This document shows positions 45,162 to 54,100 of a stretch of 64,000 bases of DNA, one piece after another. Position 1 is the stretch's first letter. Every line of letters begins with the position of its first letter. Source of the stretch: Andreprevotia sp. IGB-42. GTDB taxonomy: Bacteria > Pseudomonadota > Gammaproteobacteria > Burkholderiales > Chitinibacteraceae. The stretch covers positions 62,001 to 126,000 of the forward strand of contig NZ_WXTX01000001.1 in the NCBI RefSeq assembly GCF_009848685.1. The letters run 5' to 3'. The notes under the pieces are model-generated. The model did not search any database, was not told the DNA's origin, and worked only from the letters and a program-made list of their open reading frames with translations. Made by a program: the position numbers and the translations under genes.

Positions 45162-45566
45162 TTATTCCGGGCGACGGTAAAGCGCGACGATCAGATCAGC
45201 CTCGCCGCGGGTCAGGCCGCATGCGGTGGCCACATGGTTGGCATCCGCACCCAGCTGCGCCATGCGGATGGCCTGCGCGTACGGCGTTTCATCATCCGGC
45301 TGCGGTAGTAGCTCGTCAGCAAGGCCGCCGTGCATCAGCGCAGGCTGCTGCATCTGCAATGCCGCCAGGCGCACCTTCAGGCCTTCCACCTCTTGGCGCA
45401 GCGCAGCAATCTCGCCTTGCTGCACTTCGATCTGGTGGTGCGTTTCACGCCCCAGCCTGTTCCGGCCGGCCTTCTTCAGAAACAACAGCAATTCGGCCAC
45501 GTAGAACAGGATCAGGACGAGGCCCAGATACAGCAACTGCTGCCAGGTCACGACGATACCATTCAT
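45162..45566 (-). CDS. DUF2802 protein of flagellar cluster
   Basis: This 134-residue protein has one N-terminal transmembrane helix (LLYLGLVLILFYVAELLLFL). A coiled-coil (~residues 45-75) and a C-terminal DUF2802 motif (ETPYAQAIRMAQLGADANHVATACGLTRGEADLIVALYR) follow; that motif resembles a small DNA-binding-like helix bundle. Its function is unknown. It usually sits among flagellar genes. GGAG lies 8 bases before the ATG. The 148 bases before it hold no supported gene. Confidence 0.85.
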   Translation of the reverse strand: MNGIVVTWQQLLYLGLVLILFYVAELLLFLKKAGRNRLGRETHHQIEVQQGEIAALRQEVEGLKVRLAALQMQQPALMHGGLADELLPQPDDETPYAQAIRMAQLGADANHVATACGLTRGEADLIVALYRRPE

Positions 45567-45714
45567 GATTTTCGCTCCAGCGCACGCTCAAACAACGTGC
45601 CTATGAATGGAATCATACGCAACACCGGAAGCAAAAACCTAACTGAACCGCCGAAGCTTACCGCGTTCGCACATGACCACGGCCATACGGTGTTACCCAT
45701 GTGCATCAACTGCA

Positions 45715-46032
45715 TCAGCGATAGGTCTGCTGCAGTCTGGATGCATTGGTATTGTCCTGCAGCAACGCGGCAAGCTCGGGCCGCCAAGCCTCGGCCTGTG
45801 CCACCAGTTGTTCGATCTGCTGCTGCATCGCCCGCAACTCATCGGCCAGCATCTGGCGCTCATTCGTGGGCAGCGCCTGCCAGTTGATGTCACGCAAACC
45901 GCCCTGCAGCGTCTGCCAAGCGGGCAGTTGCTCGAATACCTCATCCCATTCGGCACGGCCGGCCGCGTCCACCAGGCGCCCGGCCAGCACGTGCATCGCC
46001 TGCAACAGCGTAATCAGGTCAGGCGCGGCCAT
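45715..46032 (-). CDS. fliT: FliT-like flagellar chaperone
   Basis: This 105-residue all-helical protein lies directly after fliS and overlaps it by 14 bases. It has the length and Leu/Gln-rich helices of FliT, which binds FliD (and in enterics FlhD4C2) before export. Sequence identity in this family is low, so the assignment relies on context. Confidence 0.75.
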   Translation of the reverse strand: MAAPDLITLLQAMHVLAGRLVDAAGRAEWDEVFEQLPAWQTLQGGLRDINWQALPTNERQMLADELRAMQQQIEQLVAQAEAWRPELAALLQDNTNASRLQQTYR

Positions 46033-46483
46033 AGCTCAATGCGTTATCGCCACGATCAGTGGGCGCTTGTGTTGCAACGGGTACCTGCGACACATTGCTG
46101 GTAATGCTCTCCCACGCCTCGCGCAGTTGCAGCAACAGGCCAGCCACTTCATCCAGCAGCTCGGGCTTGTTGTTCAGGTTGGCCTCAAACAGCTGGCCCA
46201 GCATGTACATGTACAGCGCATCAAGGTTGTCGGCGAGTTCACCGCCCTTTTCCTTGTCCAGCGCCAGCCGCAAACCTTCGTCGACAATGGCGATGGCTTT
46301 GCTGATTGCGGCACCCTTGTTGGGGATGTCGCCATTCTGCATATGGATCTTGCCCAGTTGGGTTGCCTTGATCGCGCCGTCGTAAAGCATCACGACCAGG
46401 CGGCCCGGACTGGCAGTCTCAACGGCATTTTCGAGGCTTTGCTTGCCATAAGCATCAAGTGCTTTCTTGACCGCTGCCGTCAT
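46019..46483 (-). CDS. fliS: Flagellin export chaperone FliS
   Basis: This 154-residue protein has the FliS core: ALDAYGKQSLENAVETASPGRLVVMLYDGAIK, and DNLDALYMYMLGQLFEANL. It caps the flagellin C-terminus before export. A ~30-residue tail rich in Ala/Thr/Asp extends past the family length. It lies downstream of fliD and overlaps fliT. Confidence 0.95.
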   Translation of the reverse strand: MTAAVKKALDAYGKQSLENAVETASPGRLVVMLYDGAIKATQLGKIHMQNGDIPNKGAAISKAIAIVDEGLRLALDKEKGGELADNLDALYMYMLGQLFEANLNNKPELLDEVAGLLLQLREAWESITSNVSQVPVATQAPTDRGDNALSYGRA

Positions 46484-46514
46484 GGTTTTTCCTTCCCGGT
46501 ATTTTGGGGTTTCA

Positions 46515-48830
46515 TTAGTTCAGACTGCTCAATGCTGCCAGTTGCTGAGTCAGGAAGTTGCTGGTGGATTTCATCGATGCCACCAGCGAATCGAGCGCGG
46601 TAAATTGCGCGCGATAGCGTTTTTCCGTTTCTTCGTAGCGACGGTTCAGCACCACGCCCTTGGCATCGATGTTCTTGACATCCTTGTTCAGGCCATTGAT
46701 GCGGCTTTGCAGCAGGCCATCGCTGGCCAGCAGGCTGGAGATGGTCTGGTCGAGACGGCTGGCAAAGCCGCGGCTGAAAGATACGGTGCCGTAATCACCC
46801 ACGGTGGTGGCACTGATATTCAGTTGCAACCCTTCCGACGCACCCGTACCGGTCATGGTCTGGCCATTGCCCTTTGCCGGCTCGCCATTGATGGTGCCTG
46901 CAACATCGGTACCGTCGGCATTGAGGAACTTGAGGCCGTAAGTAGCGAGTGCATCGCCACCCACGCTGGTCACCTGGATATTGGATGCCTTGCCGTAGCG
47001 GTTCGACTGCATGTCGAATGCGCCGGTCTGCTGGTTGTAGGTGACGGTTACCGATACGCCAGCCTTTTTCAGGCTGCTGTCACCGTTGATTTTCGACTGC
47101 ATTTCAGCCGCCAGCGCCGCCGGGCTGGCGTAATCACCCGGGGTGAGCTGGATCTGGCCGGACGATGTGCCGTCCACCGCCACCATCAGCGTGTCGTTGC
47201 CATTGTTGCTACCGCTATCGGCATGGATATTGAGCGCGCTTTTCGTGGTGAATGCAGCCGCTTGTGAACCGGTGACCGTACCCGGGCTGGCCACGCTGCT
47301 GCGCGTGATGTCGAACTTGCCGGAGCTGGTGTTGTAGGCAACGGCAAACGCGTCGTCGGGGCCACCCTGCGCCTGTAATTGCTGCTGGATGGCGGTGGCC
47401 AGGCCCGAGCGCGTGTAGCTGCCGCTGGGGATGGTCAGGTTGATATTGTCGCTGCCCAAAGTCACGGCCAGCGCTTCATTGGAGGAATCCACCTTGCTGA
47501 ACAGCGCTTCGTTACCGGAAATCTTGGCGCGCGTGGCCGGGCTGGTGATGCTCACTGCATACACGCCGGGCTTGGTCACGCTGCTGGAGCCGGTGTAAGT
47601 CACCTGCGAGTTGGTGGTGGAGCCGTTCACCGCGAACAGGTTGGCCACATCATCGGGGCGGCTGGTCAGCGCGGTGTTGAGCTTGGCCGTATTCAGCGAC
47701 ATCTTGCCCTTGTCGTCAAAGCTGATGCCGACCGCGCTCAGACTCTGGTAATAACTCCCTTCGCCGAGCTGCTGGTTGATCGACTGGCGCAATGCGCTCT
47801 GCAGCGAACGCACCACATAATCGCCATTGAGGATACCGGCCTTCTGGCTATCGTCGGTGGCATCCTTGTTGTAGAAACTGAGGTCGCTCAAAGCGGAACC
47901 AAAGTCGTTGTAAGCCTTGACGAAATCCTGCACCGATTGCCCGATGCCGGTGGTATCACGCGCAATGGTCAGCGTGGTGGGAACCGGCTTTGGGGTGCTG
48001 CTGCTGTCAAGCGCACTGACCTTGGTCAGGTTGAGCGTCACGCCCTGCAGCACGTCGTTGACGGTATTGCTGGATTTGACGATGTCGATGCCGTCCAGCG
48101 TGAACTTGGCATCCTGCGCCGCCTGGGTTTGCGTCAGCTGGTTGGTGGCATCGTCGGAAAGCGGATCGTAGGCAAAGCGCGACAGACCGGTCGCATCCGA
48201 ATTACCGCCGGCACTGTCGTCCACGGTGATCTTGATGCCGTTGGCGCTACCGCTGTCGGTAGAGCTGAGCAACAGGCGGAAGCCGCTGCCGTCGTTGATG
48301 ACGGATGCGGTCACGCCGGCGCTTTTGGCATTGATGGCATCGCGCAGGCCAGTCAGCGTATTGTTGGTGCTGTCGATGGTGATATCGAACGCGCCCTTGT
48401 CGCCATTGGCCATGAAGGCGCCACCGGTGACCGAGCCGAACTGGATCGACAGCTTGCCCTGCCCGACCGGATCGCTGGCATTGGCAAACACCGCATCGGT
48501 CTTGAGCTTCTGGCTTTGTGCCAGTTGGGATACCGCCAGGCTGTAGCTGCCGGCCTGGGCGATGGAAATGGTGCTTACCGTGCCGATGGCGCTATCGCCC
48601 AACGACCCTTTCACGCTCTTGTAGGTGCTGGCGCTCGATAGCGACAACACGCGGGCCTGAAAAGTGGAAAGCGCACTTTGCAAGGAACCCAAAGCAGAGA
48701 TCTTGGTTTGATCGTTCTTGCTTTGCGTGGCGAGTTTATTGAGCGGCGCTTTTTCTACTGCCATCAACTGCGTAATGATGCCTTCGATATCAAGGCCGGA
48801 GCCGATACCTGCTGATGTGATCGCCGTCAT
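46515..48830 (-). CDS. fliD: Flagellar cap protein FliD (large form)
   Basis: This 771-residue protein forms the filament cap (HAP2). The N-terminal domain starts AITSAGIGSGLDIEGIITQLMAVE. The C-terminal coiled-coil ends RRYEETEKRYRAQFTALDSLVASMKSTSNFLTQQLAAL. Typical FliD is 450-680 residues. The extra length lies in residues ~405-660, which contain two related modules (about 453-510 and 549-610), each with a SGxY or GDY start and a later V.YN..G.FD. These would be solvent-exposed. The gene follows flaG by 39 bases and GAGGG precedes the ATG. Confidence 0.93.
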   Translation of the reverse strand: MTAITSAGIGSGLDIEGIITQLMAVEKAPLNKLATQSKNDQTKISALGSLQSALSTFQARVLSLSSASTYKSVKGSLGDSAIGTVSTISIAQAGSYSLAVSQLAQSQKLKTDAVFANASDPVGQGKLSIQFGSVTGGAFMANGDKGAFDITIDSTNNTLTGLRDAINAKSAGVTASVINDGSGFRLLLSSTDSGSANGIKITVDDSAGGNSDATGLSRFAYDPLSDDATNQLTQTQAAQDAKFTLDGIDIVKSSNTVNDVLQGVTLNLTKVSALDSSSTPKPVPTTLTIARDTTGIGQSVQDFVKAYNDFGSALSDLSFYNKDATDDSQKAGILNGDYVVRSLQSALRQSINQQLGEGSYYQSLSAVGISFDDKGKMSLNTAKLNTALTSRPDDVANLFAVNGSTTNSQVTYTGSSSVTKPGVYAVSITSPATRAKISGNEALFSKVDSSNEALAVTLGSDNINLTIPSGSYTRSGLATAIQQQLQAQGGPDDAFAVAYNTSSGKFDITRSSVASPGTVTGSQAAAFTTKSALNIHADSGSNNGNDTLMVAVDGTSSGQIQLTPGDYASPAALAAEMQSKINGDSSLKKAGVSVTVTYNQQTGAFDMQSNRYGKASNIQVTSVGGDALATYGLKFLNADGTDVAGTINGEPAKGNGQTMTGTGASEGLQLNISATTVGDYGTVSFSRGFASRLDQTISSLLASDGLLQSRINGLNKDVKNIDAKGVVLNRRYEETEKRYRAQFTALDSLVASMKSTSNFLTQQLAALSSLN

Positions 48831-48869
48831 GATGAAACCCTCTTGCTAGATACAACCAGAATCGGCCGT

Positions 48870-49256
48870 TTACGCCTGTTCTTTAATCAACATGCCCTTG
48901 AACTGATCAATGGCTTTGGCAATCGTCAAAGCTTCTTCAGTAGGTATCTGCCTTACCACTTCCTTGGTGCTGGTATCGATCACTTTCACCAGTTGCACGC
49001 CCGTATCTTCATCGATCGAAAATTGCAGGCTGTTGCTGTTGGAGAACACCTTGACCGTATCGTTCAATTTCTTGACCGCGTCTTCCAGCGACTGCTGGCG
49101 TTGCGACGGATCGCTGGCCGGTACTGCGGTGGCTGCGACATTCAGTGACTGCAGATCACTCTGGCCCGTAGGAACCGGAGCGCTCTGGCGTTGCGAGGGA
49201 TCAGCGACCGACGGTATCGCGCTGGCGGTCAGGCCGGAAAGGGACGGGATTTGCAT
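48870..49256 (-). CDS. flaG: FlaG family flagellar protein
   Basis: This 128-residue protein has a low-complexity N-terminus with two SQRQ-containing repeats. The FlaG core is AVKKLNDTVKVFSNSNSLQFSIDEDTGVQLVKVID then EVVRQIPTEEALTIAKAIDQF. FlaG influences filament length. The ATG at 49256, with AGAAGGA upstream, replaces the longer frame that would read through the fliC terminator. Confidence 0.93.
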   Translation of the reverse strand: MQIPSLSGLTASAIPSVADPSQRQSAPVPTGQSDLQSLNVAATAVPASDPSQRQQSLEDAVKKLNDTVKVFSNSNSLQFSIDEDTGVQLVKVIDTSTKEVVRQIPTEEALTIAKAIDQFKGMLIKEQA

Positions 49257-49279
49257 GATGAACAATCCTTCTGCGGGAA

Positions 49280-49310
49280 TGCCCCGGCGCGGACTGACCG
49301 GGCCGGGGCA
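49280..49310 (-). terminator. Hairpin between fliC and flaG
   Basis: A 9-bp stem TGCCCCGGC/GCCGGGGCA with a 13-base loop lies between the fliC stop and the flaG start. There is no T-run, so it may reduce read-through or protect the fliC mRNA 3' end. Confidence 0.55.
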
Positions 49311-49347
49311 CACTACTCACCTAGGGTGAAAGCTTACCTCAGACTGC

Positions 49348-50967
49348 TTAACCGCGCAGCAGGCTCAGCACTTGTTGCGGCAGCGAGTTGGCTTGCGACA
49401 GCATCGCTGTACCGGCTTGTTGCAAGATCTGCGATCTGGTCAGGTTCGCCGTTTCCGACGCGAAGTCCGTATCCTGGATCCGGCTTCGCGCAGAACTCAG
49501 GTTTTCAGACGTTGTGGCCAGGTTCGAAATCGTTGCTGCAAAGCGGCTTTGCAGGGCACCGAACTTCGCACGTTGCTCGTTGATGTTGGTCAGTGCATCG
49601 TCAACGATACGCAGTGCTTGCGTTGCGCCTTCGATGGTCGACACATCCAGCTTTTCAACAGTTTTCAGATCCGACGAGAAGCCAGAGCCGGCACCGAACA
49701 CCGAACCGGTTGCATTACCGGCGCTCGTGAAGAACACACCCGAAGCAAACGCTGCGGTCTTGGTGGTCAGCGAGTACGAGTTCGACGAGTTCAGCACGAC
49801 CTGACCGGCGAAGGTCACCTTGCCCGAACCGGCGGAGGCCACCGACGAAGCGGTCAGACGCTGATCGGAACCGTTCGACGATGCGTTGTCGAAGTTCCAG
49901 CCGCTGACGGTAGCGCCGAAGCCGCTGGTTGCACCGCTGGCCGAGCTCAGCACGATGTTGGAGCCATCGTCGTTGGTCAGCTTGATACCGTAAGTGGTGG
50001 TACCCGAGCTGTCCTTGAAGGTAGCCAGCTGAGCGGTCACACCGGTTTGCGACGACTTCTGGTTGAACGCGGAGATGGCTTGTTGATAGTCATCAGCCTC
50101 GATCGTGCCGTCCTTGTCCGCGTCGGTCACGTTGAAGGTGACGGACTGGAAGGTCGAGCTCTTCGATGCCACAGCCAGCGTGTACGAACCGGAACCCATC
50201 GAAACGACGGTTTCAGTACGGGCCGAAGCCTTCACGCCAGTGTTGGCCTGGTTGATCTTGGCAGCGATGTCGCTGGCCATATCCGTTTGCGACACCGAAA
50301 TGCTGGTGCCGTTGATGCTGAATGTACCCGATGTGGTCACCGCGCCGCTGCTGGCGTTGACAGTACCGGTTGCACCGGCAGCCTGGCCGCCGGCACCGGT
50401 CACGAAGTGGCTGGTGGTCAGCGTGCCGGTACCGTTACCGTTACCGATCTGGTAGGTACCGTACTGGCTGGTGCGCAGATTCGAAGTCGTTGCGGTGATG
50501 GTTTCGTTGGCATTGGCACCCACCTGGTAGGTGGCCGATGTGAACGAACCGTCGAACAGCTTCTGGCCGTTGAACTGTGTGGTGGTCGCAAAGCGATCCA
50601 GTTCCGCAGTCAGCTGGCTGACTTCGGAGTTGGTGGCCTGGCGGTCGCTGGAGGACAGTGTTGCGTTGCCCGATTGCACGGCCAGTTCACGGATACGCTG
50701 CAGGATGTCGCCCATTTGCGACAACGCGCCTTCACCGGTTTGCGCCAGCGATACGCCATCGTTGGCGTTACGCTGCGCTTGATCCATACCCTTGATCTGG
50801 GATGTCATGCGCTGCGAAATCGCCAGACCTGCGGCATCGTCCTTTGCGCTGTTGATGCGCAGACCGGAGGACAAACGCTGCAGCGAGGTGTTGAGGCTGC
50901 TTTGCGAGTTATTCAGATTACGTTGCGAATTGAGCGACGCAACGTTGGTGTTAATTACTGCTGCCAT
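49348..50967 (-). CDS. fliC: Flagellin with extended central domain and EF-hand-like loop
   Basis: This 539-residue filament protein has conserved D0/D1 ends: [22 protein letters not shown] with [18 protein letters not shown] (residues 1-~175), and ~435-539 ending LLRG. The central part (~176-434) is Ser/Thr/Gly-rich, offering many possible O-glycosylation sites. Residues 282-293 read [12 protein letters not shown], a 12-residue EF-hand-like loop with Asp at 1, 3 and 5, Gly at 6 and Ile at 8. No secretion signal is present, as expected for type III export. It has its own sigma-28 promoter. It lies just downstream of the phosphonate/glycosyltransferase operon. Confidence 0.96.
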   Translation of the reverse strand: MAAVINTNVASLNSQRNLNNSQSSLNTSLQRLSSGLRINSAKDDAAGLAISQRMTSQIKGMDQAQRNANDGVSLAQTGEGALSQMGDILQRIRELAVQSGNATLSSSDRQATNSEVSQLTAELDRFATTTQFNGQKLFDGSFTSATYQVGANANETITATTSNLRTSQYGTYQIGNGNGTGTLTTSHFVTGAGGQAAGATGTVNASSGAVTTSGTFSINGTSISVSQTDMASDIAAKINQANTGVKASARTETVVSMGSGSYTLAVASKSSTFQSVTFNVTDADKDGTIEADDYQQAISAFNQKSSQTGVTAQLATFKDSSGTTTYGIKLTNDDGSNIVLSSASGATSGFGATVSGWNFDNASSNGSDQRLTASSVASAGSGKVTFAGQVVLNSSNSYSLTTKTAAFASGVFFTSAGNATGSVFGAGSGFSSDLKTVEKLDVSTIEGATQALRIVDDALTNINEQRAKFGALQSRFAATISNLATTSENLSSARSRIQDTDFASETANLTRSQILQQAGTAMLSQANSLPQQVLSLLRG

Positions 50968-51039
50968 GATGGTTTCTCCTCACGAGAGAACAATGCTTTG
51001 AGATGCTGCGTCGGATGCAGACGTGCATCCTTGTTTGCT

Positions 51040-51066
51040 GTATCGGCACCCTGTAAACAAACTTTA
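51040..51066 (-). promoter_or_regulatory. Sigma-28 (FliA) promoter of fliC
   Basis: On the minus strand TAAAGTTT (51059-51066), an 11-base spacer and GCCGATAC (51040-51047) match the FliA consensus TAAAGTTT-N11-GCCGATAA at all but one base. It lies ~70 bases before the fliC ATG. Confidence 0.95.
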
Positions 51067-51068
51067 GT

Positions 51069-51102
51069 AAAAAATGATGTGGGCCCTAACATAAGGGCCC
51101 AC
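51069..51102 (-). terminator. Intrinsic terminator after the giant glycosyltransferase gene
   Basis: A 9-bp stem GTGGGCCCT/AGGGCCCAC with an AACATA loop is followed on the minus strand by ATCATTTTTTA. It abuts the fliC -35 box, so the upstream operon is insulated from flagellin. A second hairpin, GCAGCGCC/GGCGCTGC (51129-51158), lies just before it. Confidence 0.9.
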
Positions 51103-51176
51103 AAAGGTTAGTCGGCGTCACGCCGACAGCAGCGCCAGCCGTTACCGGCCGGCGCTGCAAGCCGGTCCGGCAGCCA

Positions 51177-54100
51177 TCAATCCGGTAACCATGCCTTACG
51201 CCATGCATCCAGATGATCGCCTTCCAGCATCCAGTGCTGCAGCACGGCCTGCTTGAGCGCATCACCGCGCGCAGCCGTGGCATCCAGATCGGCCAGGTGT
51301 TCGCGGATCGCCTCCACCCAGTCCTTGTGCCGGTTCTTTACCAGCGTCACCGGCAGATCGCCGCGGTAGCAGACGATATCCGTGCACACCACCGGGAAGC
51401 CGCAGATACCGTATTCCAGCAAGCGCAGGTTGCTCTTGCAGTCGTTGAACTGGTTGTGTTCCAGCGGCGCCACGGCCAGATCCAGGTTCAGGCTGGCGAG
51501 CTTGGCCGGGTATTCAGCAATCGGCACCCCGGAATGGAATTCGTGCACATAAGGTTTGAGCACTTCCGGGCACATGCCCAGGAACACCCACTCTACCTCG
51601 TTCGCCAGTTCCTTCACCACGCTGGTGATCAATTCCAGATCGCCGGTATGGCTGGAACCGCCACCCCAGCCCACACGCGGCTTGCGGCCCACGCGGCGCT
51701 GGCTCTGCACGCCCGACCACCAGTCGACCGGCAAGCGGTTTTCGATCACGCGGATATCCGGGTGCAACCCTGCATAGGCTTCCGCCAGCGGGCCGGTGGA
51801 GACGACAAAACGGTCCACCTGCGTCAGCGCCCGGCGCAATGCCTTCATGATGTCCTTGGGCATGTGCGCGCGGTGCACGCTCTTGATCGGCAGGTTGGGC
51901 AGATAGTCATCCAGCTCGTACACCTTGAAGGCGCTGGAAAACTTCTTGAAGCCGCTCATGAACTGGAACTGGTCATCGGTGATCTGTCGCTGCAACACCA
52001 GCACGTCCGGCGCGATGCGTTCCAGGTCCAGCGGGTTGAGCAGTTCCCACGACATGCCGCCCGTCAGCCGCTCGCCCTTGGCCATCGCCATGAAGGGCTG
52101 GATCACGCGGTACTGGCCGCAGCCCATGCTGTCTGCCGGATGCGCAACCACCACCGGCACCGGCCGCCAAGTCAGCGGTTGCCAGGTCAGCAACGAGCGC
52201 GGCTCGATCTCGAAACCGTTGCCATTCAGGCTGAGGTTCTTGTTATACGCCGGATCGCGCGCCAGCAGCGGCAGCCATTTATGCAGCATCGCATCCTGCT
52301 CGCCCTGGAAGCGCTTGCGCTTGGCTTCCTGCTTTGCCGGGTCGATCTGTGTCTGGCTGACGCTGCCTTCGTGCATCAGCACCGCGTGTGGCGTCCACAC
52401 GGCGAGGTACCCCGCCTGGTGCACTTTCAGGCACAGGTCGACATCGTTGTACGACACCTTGAATGCTTCTTCGTCCATGCCGGCCACATCGAAGTAAACC
52501 GACTTGCGGATCATCAGGCAGGCTGCGGTCACCGCGCTGTAGTTCTGATCGAACAACATGCGGAACATATAGCCTTCCGCATCGCCCGGCATGCCGATGA
52601 ACGGGTGATCGGCCGGGCCGCGCAGGCCCAGCACCACGCCACCGTGCTGGATGCGGCCATCCGGATACAGCAGCTTGGCGCCAACGATGCCGACCTCCGG
52701 TCGCTGCGCATGGTTGAGCAGGTTTTCCAGCCAGTCCGGCTGGGTGATGGCTGTATCGTTGTTCAGCAACACCAGGTAGTCGCCACGCGCTTCGCTGGCC
52801 GCCGCGTTGTTGATTGCGGAGAAATTGAACGGTTCCGGATAGCGCAGCACCCTGACCCGATCACTGCCCAATGCTACCAGGCCGTTCAGGTAACCGATGG
52901 CATCTTCGGTTTCGCTGTTGTTATCGATGACGATCAGCTCGTAATTCGGGTATGTGGTTTTTTCCAGCAGGCTTTCCAGGCAGCGGCGCAGTACCGGCAG
53001 TTGATCCTTGGTGGGAACCAGGATGGAAACCAGCGGCTGGTCCGAATGCTGGTACAGCACGCGGTTGGCCGACTGCAATGCATGGACCTGCGCACCGATA
53101 CCGCAGCGGGTAAGGTGCGCGAGCGTAACGCGCGCAGCCGCCTGGGCAATCTCCGGCACATGCCAGCGGCCATGCAGCGGTGCCTGCGCATGCCGCAGGA
53201 TTTGCGGGATATGGCCAATGGTATGCATGCCTTCCTGCTCGAACACGCGCCAGATCAGGTCCAGCCCCGCCCAGACGCCATGCTCGCTATCGAGCCCGCC
53301 CACCTTCAGCCAGCTGGCGCGACTGATAGCAAACGCATCGCCGATGTAGGGGCGGCTACGCAGCCAGTCGACGTTGATATCCGGGAACAGCGATGGATTG
53401 TCCACCTGGCCGTCGGCCACCAGCACGTCTTCGTCGGTGTAGAGCACCCGCAGGCGGTCATCCGCCATCAGGTGCTGGGCAACGAACAGCATGGTTTCAG
53501 GTTGCAGCACATCGCCGGCAGGCACCACGTACAGCCAGTCGCATTCGAGCTGTGCTACTGCGGCATTGAGCGCTGCAGCCGGGTCGCCCTGGTATTGCAG
53601 CCAGTGCACATTGCTGCCTGCGCCGCCCGGCGGCACCGGCAATGGCGTGGCGATCAGCAGGTGGTCCGACGCATACAGCTGCTTGCTGAAGGTCTTGATG
53701 CCCTGGATCAATGCAGCCATATCGCCGGCACGGTCAACCAGCACCGGCATGATATTGGGGCGGCTCGGCCAGCTTTCGATCAGGGCATCGAACAGATGCC
53801 CCTGTTCGGTGCTCAGGTTGAAGCCGGACAGCCACTGCGCATATGAGGACAGCGTTTCTTCTTCCACCGGCTTGGGCAGTGGCAACGCGTCGATCGATGT
53901 GGTGGTCAGACCGCAGCGCCGTGCTGCCAGCGGGAACATGCGCTCCATCACGTGGGCCAGCGTTCCGTCGAGCTGGCCTGCTTCCGATTCGAAATCCGAT
54001 TGCTGCACGCCCAGTTCGCGCAATACGCCAAAAATGGCGCCGCGTGCCCAGAACATGGTGCCGGCAACAAACGAGTAATCCGCTTCATCCAGGTCGTAAT

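Noticed and set aside
45563-45787. 74-codon minus-strand frame between fliT and DUF2802
   Set aside because: It overlaps the fliT end, has no ribosome site or family match, and its start region lies inside fliT.
51213-53846. Long plus-strand frames across 51-57 kb (877, 405 and 593 codons)
   Set aside because: All lie opposite the giant transferase, have no ribosome sites or recognisable motifs, and reflect GC-rich codon periodicity.
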